Origin: Mytilus trossulus
Lineage: Eukaryota > Mollusca > Bivalvia > Mytilida > Mytilidae
Assembly: GCF_036588685.1 (NCBI RefSeq)
Contig: NC_086374.1
Coordinates: forward strand, 36,634,886-36,698,885
Reading direction: 5' to 3'
Length of the DNA stretch: 64,000 nucleotides
Under the pieces are notes generated by a model. That model was not told the DNA's origin. It saw only the letters and a program-made list of their open reading frames with translations, and made no database searches. Below are positions 12,561-26,200 of the stretch, piece after piece. Made by a program: the position numbers and the translations under genes. The number at the start of each line of letters is the position of its first letter. Position 1 is the first letter of the stretch.

Positions 12561-13794
12561 ACTGAGATAAACTTGTTTGAAATGAATGTGATGTTGAAAC
12601 CTTATAAATACAAATTTGTGTTGGTGTATTGTATTCTTTGTGTTGCTCAATCTGCTGTTTTCAGTGTAGCATTTTGTGATCAGTTGTTGGTCTGTTTGAT
12701 GTATCCCTTAGTTCCGTTCCCCCTTTCCGATTTGTAGGATACTCTTTTCTCATTTGTGTTGTGTTGTAGTACAGTGTAACTTGTACCAATTTGGGATATA
12801 TCTTTCTATGCGTGGTATCAGAAGTCTATTACGGAATTCCTCATTTTGTTTAGATTATTTTTGTTGTTCCAATTAGAAATTTCTGATGCTCCACAAAAAG
12901 TAAAGTGATTATTTTTTTATCAATGAAAGTTGTAATCAAATTCCATCTCCAATAGCGAAGAATATTCAGTAAAGAGTAAATAGGCCCAAAACGCTCCAAA
13001 CTTTTGGACAACGAAAACTCTAAAAGCCTTGAGGTATATTGAGAAAATAAGGTTCTATCTGGCAATATTGGAAAACCAGTTGTGGGGAAATTGCATTGCT
13101 GGTTAAATGAAGTTCCTTTGATAGCTACTTCTGCGTCGCGGTGTGGAGTTATAATGTTATTGACTAATCCACTTACTAATTGTGTACTTATCACGAGAAG
13201 CTTGATAACTACTTACTTTTCACCAGTTTTGTCATTGTAGAAGGGCAAGATTTTGATGTCATCGGTCAGTTGGTTCCGACTTTTTTGTTTACCAGAATAC
13301 ATATCATTGATGAGCAAACTGATCAAGACCCTTTGACTTATTGCTCTTTACTTGTTTGGATTGTTAGACTAATATCATAATAATCGACATCTAAACACTG
13401 TGTCTGAATATGACCGTCATATTTGTTTACACTATAAATCAGTAAATAAGAAATTATTAACGCATCAATTTTAAAACTTTGAAAGTGCCGGTGTCCTATA
13501 GCCATTCTTCCCCCATGCCAAAATTTCCGGGGGGAAATACTGGATCGATCCAATATTTCCCCCCGGAAAAATTGGCATGATCCAACTTTTCCCCTTCAGC
13601 GTTGTAAGGGGAAAACTAGGATCATGCCAATTTTTCCCCCGTAAGTAGCATGATAAGCTAAATTTTCCGCCTTGTAATATAACGTCGGCGACGTCACGAT
13701 AAGATTTTTTAAATGACAGTAACTTTTTTCTCAGTTTATAGTTACCAAAGCTTCATCGTGTGAATATACATTTGATATGAATTTATATGTGTTT

Positions 13795-14160
13795 TTCTAT
13801 ATTGTGATGTATAACATTGTTTCAGAAAAAGGGAGATGGTTTGGCATCATTAAAACTTTTAACGGCCCTCTGCAAATACATGTATGCACCTGTCCTAAGT
13901 CACGAATCTTATGAACAGTAGTTGTCGTTTGTTTATGTAATTTTAAAATACGTGTTTCTCGTTTTTTATATAACTTTAATAGACAGTTGTTTTTCCCGTT
14001 TGAATGGTTTTACACTAGTAATTTTGGGGCCCTTTATAACTTTTTGTTCGGTGTGAGCCAGGGCTCCGTATTGAAGGCCTATTGTGGTTTACTTTTATAA
14101 ATTGTTATTTGGATGGAGAGTTGTCTCATTGTCACTCATATCACATTTTCGTATATCTAT
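13795..14160 (+). repeat. Interspersed repeat, family C copy
   Basis: This repeat of about 370 bp contains CACCTGTCCTAAGTC, CAGTAGTTGTCGTTTGTTTA, CCCGTTTGAATGGTTTTACA, CTAGTAATTTTGGGGCCCTT and GGATGGAGAGTTGTCTCATT. A second, closely similar copy lies at 50810-51190. It sits inside the terminal-inverted-repeat element, so it inserted later. I recall it as common in bivalve genomes. Confidence 0.8.
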
Positions 14161-14404
14161 ATACATATATATATATTTATTCACACGAAGCACATTTTGA
14201 TCACATCCATTCTCTTTCGTGGACCCTTGGTATCATTGACCAAATAAATACAATTACTAGTACTTTAACCACTTCTGGCTTGTCAGTAGTTTTTTCCTTG
14301 CATGTGGACATATAGACAGTCATTTAAAAATGTAAAAAGACTAGAGGTCACATAGAAAGACTGTTGAATAGAGAGACAGACTTGTGGACTCATAGACAGG
14401 CCGT

Positions 14405-14475
14405 ATGGTGACCTATAGTTGTTAATGTTTGTGTCATTTTGGTCTTTTGTGGATAGTTGATTCATTGGCTTTAGA
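14405..14475 (+). repeat. Interspersed repeat, family D fragment
   Basis: It contains GGTGACCTATAGTTGTTAAT and GTTTGTGTCATTTTGGTCTT, then TTGTGGATAG. The same text occurs at 61495-61585, and its reverse complement in diverged form at 35215-35390. Confidence 0.75.
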
Positions 14476-15049
14476 AAGATTTGTGTAAATGTAAATGAAC
14501 AACAAATTTGTATATTTATAAATAGATCTAATTCTAACACTGTTCGGTTTAATTTCCAGACTCTATATAAACATAGTGAAATCTATGATGGGGGAAAGAT
14601 TGGCATGGGGGAAAAGTTACTATATGTATACGTATTGTCAACTTTCCGCAGGGGAAGAATCACAACGATCCAAAATTTCCCCGGGGGAAAGATTGGCTCA
14701 TGCCAGTCTTTCCCCCGGGGGAAAAACTGGCATGGGGGAAGAATGACTATATAACACCGGTATCATAATAGTCTAAAATTACTACGTATTCACAAAGCGA
14801 AAATATCTTAATTTTCAATTTCGAAAAACAAACAAGCAATCTGAGTTTTAAGGTCTTGTTTCAAAGAAATTTTCTTTTATTGGACATTCCTTACCTGTTA
14901 TTTCATTGACATTTTTCATACATACCTCACGGATAAAGTTTCAAACTTTGTCAGAAAAAATAGCTCAGAAGTATTTATGCTTCCTACAGCTTTCTTAAAC
15001 TTTAATTACATTAAATTATTATTTCATTATGTATACAATTGTCATTGAA

Positions 15050-15560
15050 TAGTTCGGATCACGGGTTAAATTCATCATAACAGATCGTTTTAATTCATGA
15101 TAACGGATTAAAATTCGTATTTACGAATTTAACAAATTTCACAATTCGTAATTACGGATACAAATGGTCATCATGAATTGTATAATTTGTTATCGTGCAT
15201 TGTAATTCATTATCACGGATTAATTTCGTGATAAAGAATATGTCATATCAGTCATCACATATTTTTGAAACTTATGATCACGTATAAACTCCGCTATAAC
15301 TAAAAACTGAATTTGTTATTAAGTACGTGGTAACGAATTTCACAATTTAACGATTTCTCAAATCTGCAATAACGAATTTAATCCGTTAAAACTTATTATA
15401 AAAAATATTGTAACAAATTAAATCGAATGTCACGAAGTACAAAAAAAATAATAGCTAGTTCCATAAATTCGTGATAATGAAACGCAATTGGTTATATATT
15501 TTTTTTTATTATAAATTACGATAGCGATTCAAATTCGTTATCTCGAATTCAATGATGTTT
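15050..15560. repeat. Degenerate AATTCGT/ACGAATT-rich repeat tract
   Basis: Variants of ACGAATTTAA, AATTCGTGATAA and CGGATTAAATTCG recur in both orientations over about 500 bp, giving many short palindromes. A weaker stretch of similar flavour lies near 11630-12040. There is no coding content. Confidence 0.5.
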
Positions 15561-16107
15561 TGTGGAGATTTTAAATGGGCTCCCATATAGTTCTCGGTTT
15601 TATTTCATTTCTAGAATGGATGTCATGGAAGGATTGGAACTGTCATGTTCGTTGTTGTAAGGCCTAGATCACTCAAAATCATTTTTGTTTGGTGTAAATA
15701 TCTACGGTGTTAATATCTACTTTATAACTACATATTTGTAAAAATATATCATACTTTTAGGCAATAAAATGTTTGTTTAGATGACAGGATAGGAAATTCC
15801 CTTTTCTTTTGAAATAGAAATTATATCTTAAACTGACATTACTGGACACCACAAAGGTTCTCAGAGAGAGTCAGATAAAGTCAGATATATAAGGTATTTT
15901 GTAACTGCTATATTTTGTTGAGGACCCTTCGTTGAGTTTTATAAGTATTTTGGTTAGTATGGGTCATTTGGTTGCTGTTTCGTTGTCCGGCATATACCCA
16001 TCATCTCTTTCTGTTCATATGCATTTGTATAAAACTTATTGAAGTCTTCGATGGTATATAATTGTCAAAACATACAGAAACTAATGAGCTAATCGTTCAA
16101 GTTCAAG

Positions 16108-16290
16108 ATAAAATTGAGAATGGAAATGGGAAATGTATCAAAGAGACAACAACCTGACCATAGAAAAAAAACAACAGCGGAAGGTCACCAACAGATCTTC
16201 AATGTAACGAGAAATTCCCGCACCCGGAAAAGCAGACTAGGATTTCTATTATTAAAGTTGCTGTTCCCTGTAGCAGGATAACGGGCTCCA
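16108..16290 (+). repeat. SINE-like family A copy
   Basis: It starts AAATTGAGAATGGAAATGGG, followed by AAAGAGACAACAACCTGACC, AAGGTCACCAACAG, and GAGAAATTCCCGCACCCGGA. It is the longest and best preserved family A copy in the window. Confidence 0.8.
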
Positions 16291-16945
16291 AACAAAAGAT
16301 TTCAATCGATCAATGCATTATCATATGCAGAAAAGTTCAGTTCCTTTATCTAAATTTTCTGCTGTGGTGTCTGGTTTTTATTTCATGACTGTGAATTTTA
16401 TTGATATCTTAATTTTGATTATTTTACCGTGAATATTGATAAAAGATGGAAAATGCATAACAACAAACATGAAAAGAATTGATTTATGATACCATATTGA
16501 TCATAGTCTTGTAATGAAAGATAAGTCTCTATCATCATTTAAGTCATATTTTTATAAATAATATTATCTTTTCCGCATTTAAAGCAACATTAAGTATCGT
16601 TATAACGTTAAGTATTCGCTTATCCGCATCAAACCATGCTAAAAAGTTGCGCAACTCCGTACAAATCGATTCGACGGATACATTTAAAAGATCTTAAGTC
16701 CAATATGTATAACAGTTCTTGTCAATACATATAATCGAATCTATGTGGGCAATCGGCCTGCACATTATACAATATATATTTATGTGTGAGGATTTGTCGT
16801 ATTAAATTGCATCATTAGGAAATAAATCGTTATCACCTTCACTTACAACTATTACCTGCAGAATCAGTAGTTGGAACTTATTTTAACAGTACATATACGT
16901 ATGTATTTTATACACCATTTGTATAAAATGTGATATTTTTGGAAA

Positions 16946-17246
16946 ATGAGCGAAGAACATGCAACATGTGGGCGTGCAGAAAGTATATCTGAAAAAGGGG
17001 AGGATAAACAGAAAGGGAAGTTCAGACCTAGTGCTAGATTTGATATCTCAGAAAACGAGGAATTCCATGATATGCCGAGAGAGCGTGGCAAACGAGAAAG
17101 TAAAATAAGCGTTTCTGATATCACAGTTGCAAGACAACGTAGACAAAGTATAGCAGAAAACATAAAATTTCGCATCGTTAATCCAGTAAGGAGATTATCT
17201 AAAAGCGTACAAGACACTTTACATACGTATGCTTCGAAACGGAGAG
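16946..17246 (+). CDS. SLC4: SLC4 first coding exon with an unrecognised, basic N-terminus
   Basis: This exon encodes residues 1-100 of the 1105-aa form, beginning [20 protein letters not shown]. It is rich in Arg, Lys, Glu and Ser and I do not recognise it in other SLC4 proteins. It ends in phase 1 at a GTAAGAG donor and joins the exon at 21936. The in-frame TGA at 16931-16933 just before the ATG argues that it is a true first coding exon with its own promoter. The open frame continues 17 codons into the intron, which is read-through. Its Arg/Ser-rich text (RRQS, RRLSKS) contains several basophilic-kinase-like sites, so regulation by phosphorylation is possible. Confidence 0.8.
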
Positions 17247-20200
17247 GTAAGAGAGCCGCTTTAAAAAAAAACTATAAGAAATTAATTAGTTTTTATTAAA
17301 TGGACTTTAAACAGAAATTTGGATACAATATTTCGTATCTGCTAAACAATATTTGGATAACGTCTTTTGAAAACGTTTCCTTCTATTTTACAGTTTACGC
17401 TAGAATTTTTTTCTTTTAGGTAAAAACAGTTTATTTTCGAATTAATTTGAACAGTGACAAGCAGTACTCGTTACGATATGAAATATATGAGACGAAACAA
17501 AAATTAAACGTGTCAAACTTTGAATATTATTAGTGAACTATGCGATTCCAACTGTTTTTCTTTAAACACAGACACACAAACTTAAATAACAAACACATGA
17601 ACTTAGTGTTGCCTTAAAAATGCTAATTTTTCAAAGTTAAAGTTACTTAATCTAAAACAACAGTTTTCCTTTAAGGAAAAATTGATCTTGATAAAACCTT
17701 GATATATCACTATAATCCTTCCTTTATTTGTCATTATCACATGTTACTCAAATCAGTAATTCATTTGAGAATGAAGCATAACGAAAAACAGCTGTAAGAC
17801 CTTAAAACGGTAATTTCGATTTGCAGTATACACAGCTATTGTATATCGAATGATCCGGCCTCGGTTATTTCAGGAACCCTCTCATCTTACAAGTGTTTTG
17901 TCGATTTAGATTCTTTCTATGTGTTAAATGTTAGAATTGTAGTATAAAAGGGGTTTTCTTTACTTGTTTATATGGCAAAGGTATGTTTTTTAAGAATTTC
18001 ATAGCTAATTTGCCACATGTTTTTGTGCGCACAGATGTTTAATTTTTTGTAGAAAATAGCAGTGTATACGTCATTTTTCGCACTTAATGGAACTTCTGGA
18101 TCCAATAAAACCTACAAACATAAAGAGATGTGGTATGCTTGTCAATGAGACAAATATCCACTAAGACATAAAGACAAAAATATATGAATATGTATTATTT
18201 CGCATTCAACTTTGCTTCAATAGAAGACGCAAACCCCTGCATAATACGGTGTAACAACGCCCCTCTGTGCTTTAAAGATACGTGTGTCTGTTTTGCTGTA
18301 AAAGATGAAGCAAAACACAGTCATTTTTGTGTGAACTGCAAGGCATATTTTACAAGGATGTCAACCTTTTCGCACGTGAAAATTCTAAAATCATATATCG
18401 GAAAAAAATTAGTGGCACTTTAATAGGTACCAGACAAACTGTTTCTGGGTTCCTCGCGTTTCCGTCTAAGTCTTTTAAAGTTGCTATGAATATTTATTCC
18501 TGACGATTTTTTAGTGCGCTTGTGATTATTTTCATCAAGTTTTCCCTCTCGAGATCCCTCTCTCCCTCCCGGTCATTCACTATAATTGCTTTCCGTATAT
18601 GTATAATTTATGTATAATAATATTTTAACGAAGGGTGCAAAAGAGGTATATAAACCAAGAACAGCAAACGAATGCACAAAAGTAGAAAATAAGAACGTCA
18701 AGAGTGCATGCAGTGGTGTTTTCCCGATGCCGTTGTTTATTTTTTAGCTGTAACACGAACAAATAGGGGAAAGCACGATACATTTTTTGAATAGATATTT
18801 ACGGGCTTTTCTATATATGAAAGTTTTTTATAACATATAAATGGTTATAAGCGTTCAACGCAGCTGTTTGTTATGACGGACAGATTATTGGGGTTATTTG
18901 GTATATTTCAAGTCTGCTGGATTAGCACTTAGTAATACTTTTTATTTTTGTAAACAAATATAACTACTGAGACATTTTGAAGTTTTAGGTTTTAACTGCA
19001 ATATTCATAAAAAGAACCAAAATTGAACTTTTATGTCTAAGTATGCTCTAAAAAGGGTACTAAAATATGTAAATGATATATATGAAAGGCAGTGAAAAGA
19101 AACTAAACGAGAGTAGAATTTTTAATGAATTCAAATTCGACGGAAGCGGGCTTCAGTGAAGCAATAACCACGCATGTACAAAATGTGCAATTTTGATTTG
19201 ATTCAGGTGCATTAGAGAATCAAATGCGAATCCATGATTGAAGCACAAGAAGAAAACGAGGGAAAAATTAAAAAAACTGTTCTAATTTTTCATTAAAGTT
19301 GTTAGTTTAGCTGAGCACAAACTGAAGTTGTGAAGTTTAATCATTTAGGAATTACTTGAAATCTGTTATTATTGCAATGTCAGTATATTTCCTATTTATG
19401 ATTTTGAATGTCCCTCTGGTATCTTTCGTCCCTCTCTTATATTTAAATAGTATGTAAACAGTTTTTTTTTCAATTCTAGTTTATTTATATATTTTGGAGT
19501 TTGTATGGAGTGACGTCCATTTTCATTGATCTAGTACATATTTTGCTTGGTGAACAGCTAAAGACCGCCTTCGCCTGAGATTTTCACGCTGAGTTGAAGA
19601 CCCATAGATGCCCTTCGGTTTAATCTGCTCTTTGGTCGGGTTGTTACTCTTTGACTCGTGCCCCTTTCATTCTCAGTTTTACATATATAATTTTATAGAT
19701 ACATGATGTTTTCATTGGCGTTCAAAGACGACATTTCGTAGAAGAAGATTTTTTATCAACACTACTCAGCATTGAATATGGATGTATTATAATAGATATT
19801 TATATATAACAATAGATAATGGTTCTGAATCCTTATATCGTAATTACGTTAAGTCAATACACTATTACTGTCTTAAACACTGAGTTTTATTAGGCAGGCG
19901 AAGGTTTGCTGTCGAAAACAGATTTTTATGTCGGTGACCACCTCACGAAAATTAGTACATTTTTGAGGGGTCGACGTGGTGGTTAGTGTTTATCACCTGA
20001 AAATTAAAAAAAAATCAGTCGACCAATTTTGTAGAACGAGTGCAGTATAAATGTCCGTAAACCACTACGTCTCGATAAAATAATGTCTAATACATAATGT
20101 TTACCAAATATGTTGTGATGATACAGCTTCTCCATATTGTAAAAGTTTAATAATTCCAGTTCTTTAAATTTTTATTCGACATTAACTTTACATCATTGGA

Positions 20201-23200
20201 CTTCTTATCTATTTTATACATACGTCGTCCCGTTTACATACAAATAAATTTTGTTTTTAAGTATGTGGTAAAATATAGGATACCAAATTGAGTTTGAAAT
20301 TGTTAAAATTTTACTTATATACTGGTCAACAAAAGAAACGATACACAAGTTTGAACTAAAATTTATCATAAAATATCATAAATAGGAAAAACTGATAAAT
20401 GATCCAATGAAAACATTCATTTACAAAACCAAGCATTTGATTAAAAGAATTTGACCAAATTGGAAAGTTACAAAATGCCGAGTTATTGAACATGAGGGGT
20501 CAAATTTATTTTGCGGAAAATGAAAAGTCGGCACTTAATTTCGAAGATGAGAAGTAAGTATTTAAATATCTGCAAAGGCACTCAAAATTTTAAGACGAAC
20601 ATGTTTAAGTTTAAAAGTTTTAAGTTCGAACATCAATTTAAGAATTTGTTGGAGAAAACACATTTTTTGAATTAACAAAAACTTCAATTTTATTCTCGCA
20701 TTTTTGCCTTAAATCAATGGTTTTGATGAGAAAATAACACTATTTAGAAATTAGATCAATAGGGCAATTGTTTACCTCGGTACCGTGTATCCAATTTCAT
20801 TATAAATAGCATAAATAGCAAATCCATTGCCTTATATCGTTTCTTTTGTTGACAAGCATATCAACGTTTGATGTTACAAAATAAAAATGCAAGTAGGCGC
20901 ACAAATGGAATGAAACTTACAATTGTATTTATTTGTTTACCTAATTCATGTATCCTGTCATTTTTAACTGTAGCAATCATAACGCTATTAAACTAGAATA
21001 AAGGTTGTTTTATTGGAAATATTTGTACACCTCTTTCCTGCATCACTGGAAACCTGTTATTTACACTGACGATTATAGAATACAAATTGCTAAGTTTTTT
21101 TTGCGAAATGTATATTTCATTACATTATGCGTGTACGATGGTTTCTGATTTAATGCATTTATACTGACTTTCGCCTAGTTAAAGTTTACCTTGCATATAT
21201 AATCAGCCCATTTATAGATAAAATCAGTAAAGAAAAAGACGCATAATATTTTTATTATTACGATTATAAACCACCCAAATGATTACCTTGAAACAGTTAT
21301 TTTTTTTAAGCTTTCAAACATCACGACTATCCCGGAGTTAGCAATTATAATTTGTATTGCCAAAGGTTTATTATGAATAAGTTACATATGTGTTTTATAA
21401 TATATAAAAATCAGTTTTTATTCGTTGAATTGATGTGGTTTAAAGGTAACTGTAAGTGCAGCAATCGAAAACGATATACAAACATGCTTAATTTTACCCT
21501 ACAAAAGTATTTCCAATGTCATGGTTGCTATGTCTGTTTACATACACAGGAATTACTCTTTCTTGTTCATGTGAATTTTTAAAATAAAGTTATTCTAATA
21601 ACATCTTAATTCTTATTTAAGAAAAATTGAGAAAACTACCAAATTGTTTTTGTAAAGTTTAAAGTTCAATTAACGTGAGATTCATGTGAATTTCAATTAA
21701 CTAAAGCACATTTGCACATTTCAAATTTGAATCTTCAGCCAGTATCTAGTCATCGACCTCTGGATTTCCAGGTTCTGTCAGGAAAGCCTGATGTTCTTTC
21801 ATTGCTGTATTTATTGTTTTACAATCTTTAATCTGTTCGTACTAGCATACTATACCATATTGAAATAATGAGATTTGGTATTGTTGTCAAACAGATAAAT
21901 AATTATATTTCAGCTAAAATTGATTTATTTTTTAGGAAGCACCTTACATGATCAACCTTTTGAATACAACCCTACAGACTGGGTTCAGAGAATAATCAAT
22001 AATAATAGAAGAGGGGTTTCCCATAAAGCTCATAGCATCTTCTGTGAATTAGACGTCCTACGGAAACATAATGATAACTATGAATGGAAGGAATCAGCAA
22101 GGTAAAAATAAAACTGTAGATAAGACCAAATTGAATGGAAAGAGTTTGTCAAAGGTCAAACTGATATGTTAGATATGAAATTCGCCCTTGTTCACGAAGT
22201 CACAATAAAAAATTCTGAATAAAGCAAGAACATTTGATGTCATATTTGAGTTTTAACCAATGAAGAACTGAAATCAAATGAACTACTTTATTGATTGATG
22301 CATTTCACTTAACGTGTTATTTAAAGCACCATTTAAATATATGTCATGCTTTGTTTAACATTTCATCAATTAATCCATTGTTATTATATTTTAAATTGAA
22401 GATTGATTGATTATTGATTTGATTAGAATCGTGAATGAACTATCTACATACATATTAATAGATAAGGATTGGTGATTCTTAATTTCAAATAAGCTACCAG
22501 CACTGAGACACATTGAAACATAGAAATATTACCATATCTATTCAATTGATGTAACTGGCAGTTAAAAGTTTGTGCATGTATTTACTTTCTACAATAGACT
22601 TAAATTCTTAAAAAGGAATATGTTTACCATATATTTTGTTCATTTTGTTACCAAGTTCAACGTCAGTTTTTATTTTGAAACAGATGGGTTAAATATGAAG
22701 AAAATTTGGAAGAAGGAGGAAAACGGTGGTCAAAGCCTCATGTTGCCTCTTTGTCTATGCACTCTCTGTTTGAACTGCGATGTGCTTTCGTGGAAGGCGT
22801 TGTCTCACTAGACCATGATGCCCATTCGTTATCTAATGTCATAGGTAATTTACAACTATTATTTATACAAAAAAGGGTTTCTTATCTACCCTATTTTGGA
22901 ATTCCTTAAGATGCCTACCAAAATTGTTTCTAAGATAAAATTGGCACTTTTGGTAGCGAATCGAGACCAAATTGAAGGTATCCTGAAGGCATAAAAATTG
23001 CAAAAACAAAACATTTCTGCCTGCCTATGTTTCTAAGAAGAAGCAAGGAACCTTTAACTGCCGATTCCAGTAATTACAGTAAATTATAAATGCTTAAAAT
23101 ATTCATTTTATGTAAGTGAATTTATCTAACAGTTCAATCTCATATAATAGTCAGAGATATCTTTGTCCTATCCATTTAAAGAAATCTAATAAAAATGTGT

Positions 23201-26200
23201 TTTAGTCTGAACGAAAAGATTAAGTCATTTTGTACGTGTTTATAACAAAACTCATATATATTAACTTTGTTTTCTTTTTATTTGAACTACAGACAAGCTC
23301 CTTGAAGAATGGCAAGATCAGAATGATATGGACACAAGGTTACGCCCACATCTTAGGGATATAATGTTGGCAGGACATAAACACAGTCATATCAAACGTT
23401 CCAAGGCGTCCAAAGGAAGCAGAACTCTGTCTGATATTTCTGATGAGAGATGTACGAAATCTTTTCATCTATCTTTCAGTTTAATAACAATTTTGATAAA
23501 CTTATTATTAATTATTAATGTAAAATCTGACATTTATGACACGATTTCCTTAACTTTAATGACATTCATTTTTTCACTATGCTTTCGTATGCTGTCTATA
23601 GTCATGGCAGTTAGACCAGTAAACCCAATAAATATACATTTAATTAATAGATCATTCGAAATACAAATTTGAGCTTGAATGGAATAGTAATAATTAGGAA
23701 ATAAACTCTAACTGGTATTCCATAGCGTTCTGATATTTTTTTTATCTAAATCTTTTAATAATATTTGTAGCGGAAGCAGAAAAGGGAGGAAATGGTTTCC
23801 ACCTTTCATCAAGTGCCAGTCTTGCAAGTATGGATAGCTCTGGCCTACAGAGTGTTCCAAGTACACAAGATCTTTCAAATGATCCAACCAGTCCCAGTTA
23901 TAAGGTGAGATATATCTTCTATTAATTCATTTATCATGTTCGCTAGCCAAAGGTTACGATCCACTCCCCTCCTCTTCGCCCTTGGCTAGCGAATATGTAC
24001 ATATATGTATATAACTTTGAATTCAAAACAGATTTCACTGATAAATCTTGAGCATGGAACATACAACTAATTATTTTCCTTTTCCTTGCAATCCTTACGA
24101 TTGAACATGTATTCCCTTCATAACTCAAAGTACCCAATACATCTTCATTGTTTTAAAGGCTTGACAATATGTTGACCAATTTGATTTAATACTACTAAAT
24201 GTTTTTTTAGCCCAATCTGAACTTTATGAGGAAGATTCCCAAAGATGCCGAAGCTGCCAATGTCATGATTGGAGAAGTTGAAGACCTTGAGCAGAGATTG
24301 GTCGGTTTCATGAGGCTTAAAGAGCCACGTCTTCTTGGTGATGTAACTGAGGTAGCATTGCCGTCACGCTTCGTTTGTTTCATGTTAGGACCGAAAGGAA
24401 GCATGACCCAGCTGATGGAACTCGGAAGATGTATATCAACTATGATGGTTGACGAGGTGAGATATTTCTTTGAATATGTATGACTGATTTTGTACTTTGA
24501 CATTCCATGAAAATTCCATCTTTATAAATTGTATAAATATAATTATAGATATTCAACCTGTGTACATGAAATTTTAGATATTCTGCAAAAATATCCATCA
24601 TTGTATATTGTAGATATTCCGGGAATTGGCTTACAAATGTCTTGAAAAGGAAGAGTTCTTGGCTGGTGTTGACGAGTTTATGGAACAAGTAACAGTTTTA
24701 CCACCTGGGGAATGGGACCCAAAAATTCGTCTGGAACCTCCTTCAAAAGTTCCATCTCAGGTATAGCATTTCACTTTTCATCTAATTCATCATGTCTATT
24801 GGTAGATGATTTCAGTTGTATCATATGAATAAGCAGAATGTGGGACATCCACAGTATGAAACGGCAACACCAATACAAAAACGTACGAAGACATGATTAT
24901 GTATAATACTTATAAGTCCCATGGGATATTGAAAATCCCAGGTTCTTATAAATTAAATTTCAAAATATATTTAATGATAAGAACAGAAAAGTAATGAATT
25001 TATTGAATCCCATGTAATTCTGCACATTTTGGTTATATACATAACACTGTAGCTCTAAGGAGAGGCGGATTTGCAAATAAGTGTTTTGCAAATTAAAAGT
25101 GTCTAATGTTATTAGTTAAGATGTATTTTCCGAGATTTTCTTTTGTTTTAAAGATTGATTCATATTATTATAAATAAATTTGGTGTCTTTACTGTCTTCT
25201 GATTGGTTAAAATTATTAGTTTTATTTTCAATGTTGTCAATTTTGATGGCGACACGCCCACTCTGACGTTGAGTATTCATACGCCAACATGTGTGTGCGC
25301 TTGTTATTGTTAATATAAATAATATAAAAAGTTCTTTGAGCCTTACTTTTGATAGAAATTTATTTATAATGAATGGCAATGATTTATTTTGATTTTATTG
25401 AACCATAAAACTAATTTTTGACTCTTCACATTTTACATAATCTGCTTCGCGGATTATTCAATGTGAAGAGTCAAAAATTAGTTTTATGGTTCAATAAAAT
25501 CAAAATAAATAATAGCCATTCATTAAATGAAACGCATCAACTGAAAATATAACTTTGGATGAAACATGAATTACTATAATATTTTGTTTCTGTTATAGAA
25601 TTTTAGAAAAAATTCAATTAATCCGTACCTTGGGAAACTTTTACCAGCAGAAGAAGAGGGAGGAGGACACAGTATAGATGATCCGGCACTCACGTGGTCA
25701 AAAATGTAAGTTGTACTTGTTATAAGAACAAATTAAAAGATTGTGTATGTTGCCGTTGAATATGTTATACGAATGTCTCTTAAAAGTTATTCTTCAATAA
25801 ATGTAAATCAAGATTAACGCTGACCTATCTGCTAAAAATACATCGAAAGCACAACATTGCTGTGTAAATGATGGAACATGTCAGTGACTGTTTTTTTCTT
25901 TAATTTGCAGACCATTCAAGGGTTTGGTAGATGATATCAAACGAAAGGTTCCACATTATCTCACTGACTACAAGGATGCCTTACATATACAATGTTTTGC
26001 TTCCTTTGTGTATGTGTTCCTTGGAACCTTGACACCAAACGTTACATTTGGTGGATTGCTCGGTCAAGCTACTGATCAGTATATGGTGAGTTATTAATTC
26101 ATATTTTCCAAGAAATAGAACTCTCTCAATGAACATCTGCTCTGTGTGTAAAGGAAACGATGTATATATCTACGTAATAATATAGAAGTGACTTCTATTT

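Larger units (their letters stand above)
13488..14760. mobile_element. Terminal-inverted-repeat element with nested insertions
   Basis: The ends are inverted copies of one another. The left end reads CCGGTGTCCTATAGCCATTC and continues TTCCCCCATGCCA. The right end, read in reverse, is CCGGTGTTATATAGTCATTC followed by the same TTCCCCCATGCCA. Inside each end are further inverted GGGGGAAA / TTTCCCCC modules with ATTGGCATG. The interior carries a family C repeat (13795-14160) and a family D fragment (14405-14470). No transposase frame is present, so it is non-autonomous. I could not see a convincing target-site duplication. Confidence 0.7.

Noticed and set aside
18184..18423. Cysteine-containing 79-codon frame as an extra SLC4 exon or a small secreted protein
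   Set aside because: It has no signal peptide, no acceptor or donor that fits phase 1, and no recognised family pattern.
24207..24503. 98-codon - strand open frame
   Set aside because: It is antisense to SLC4 exon 6, whose + strand reading is clearly conserved.
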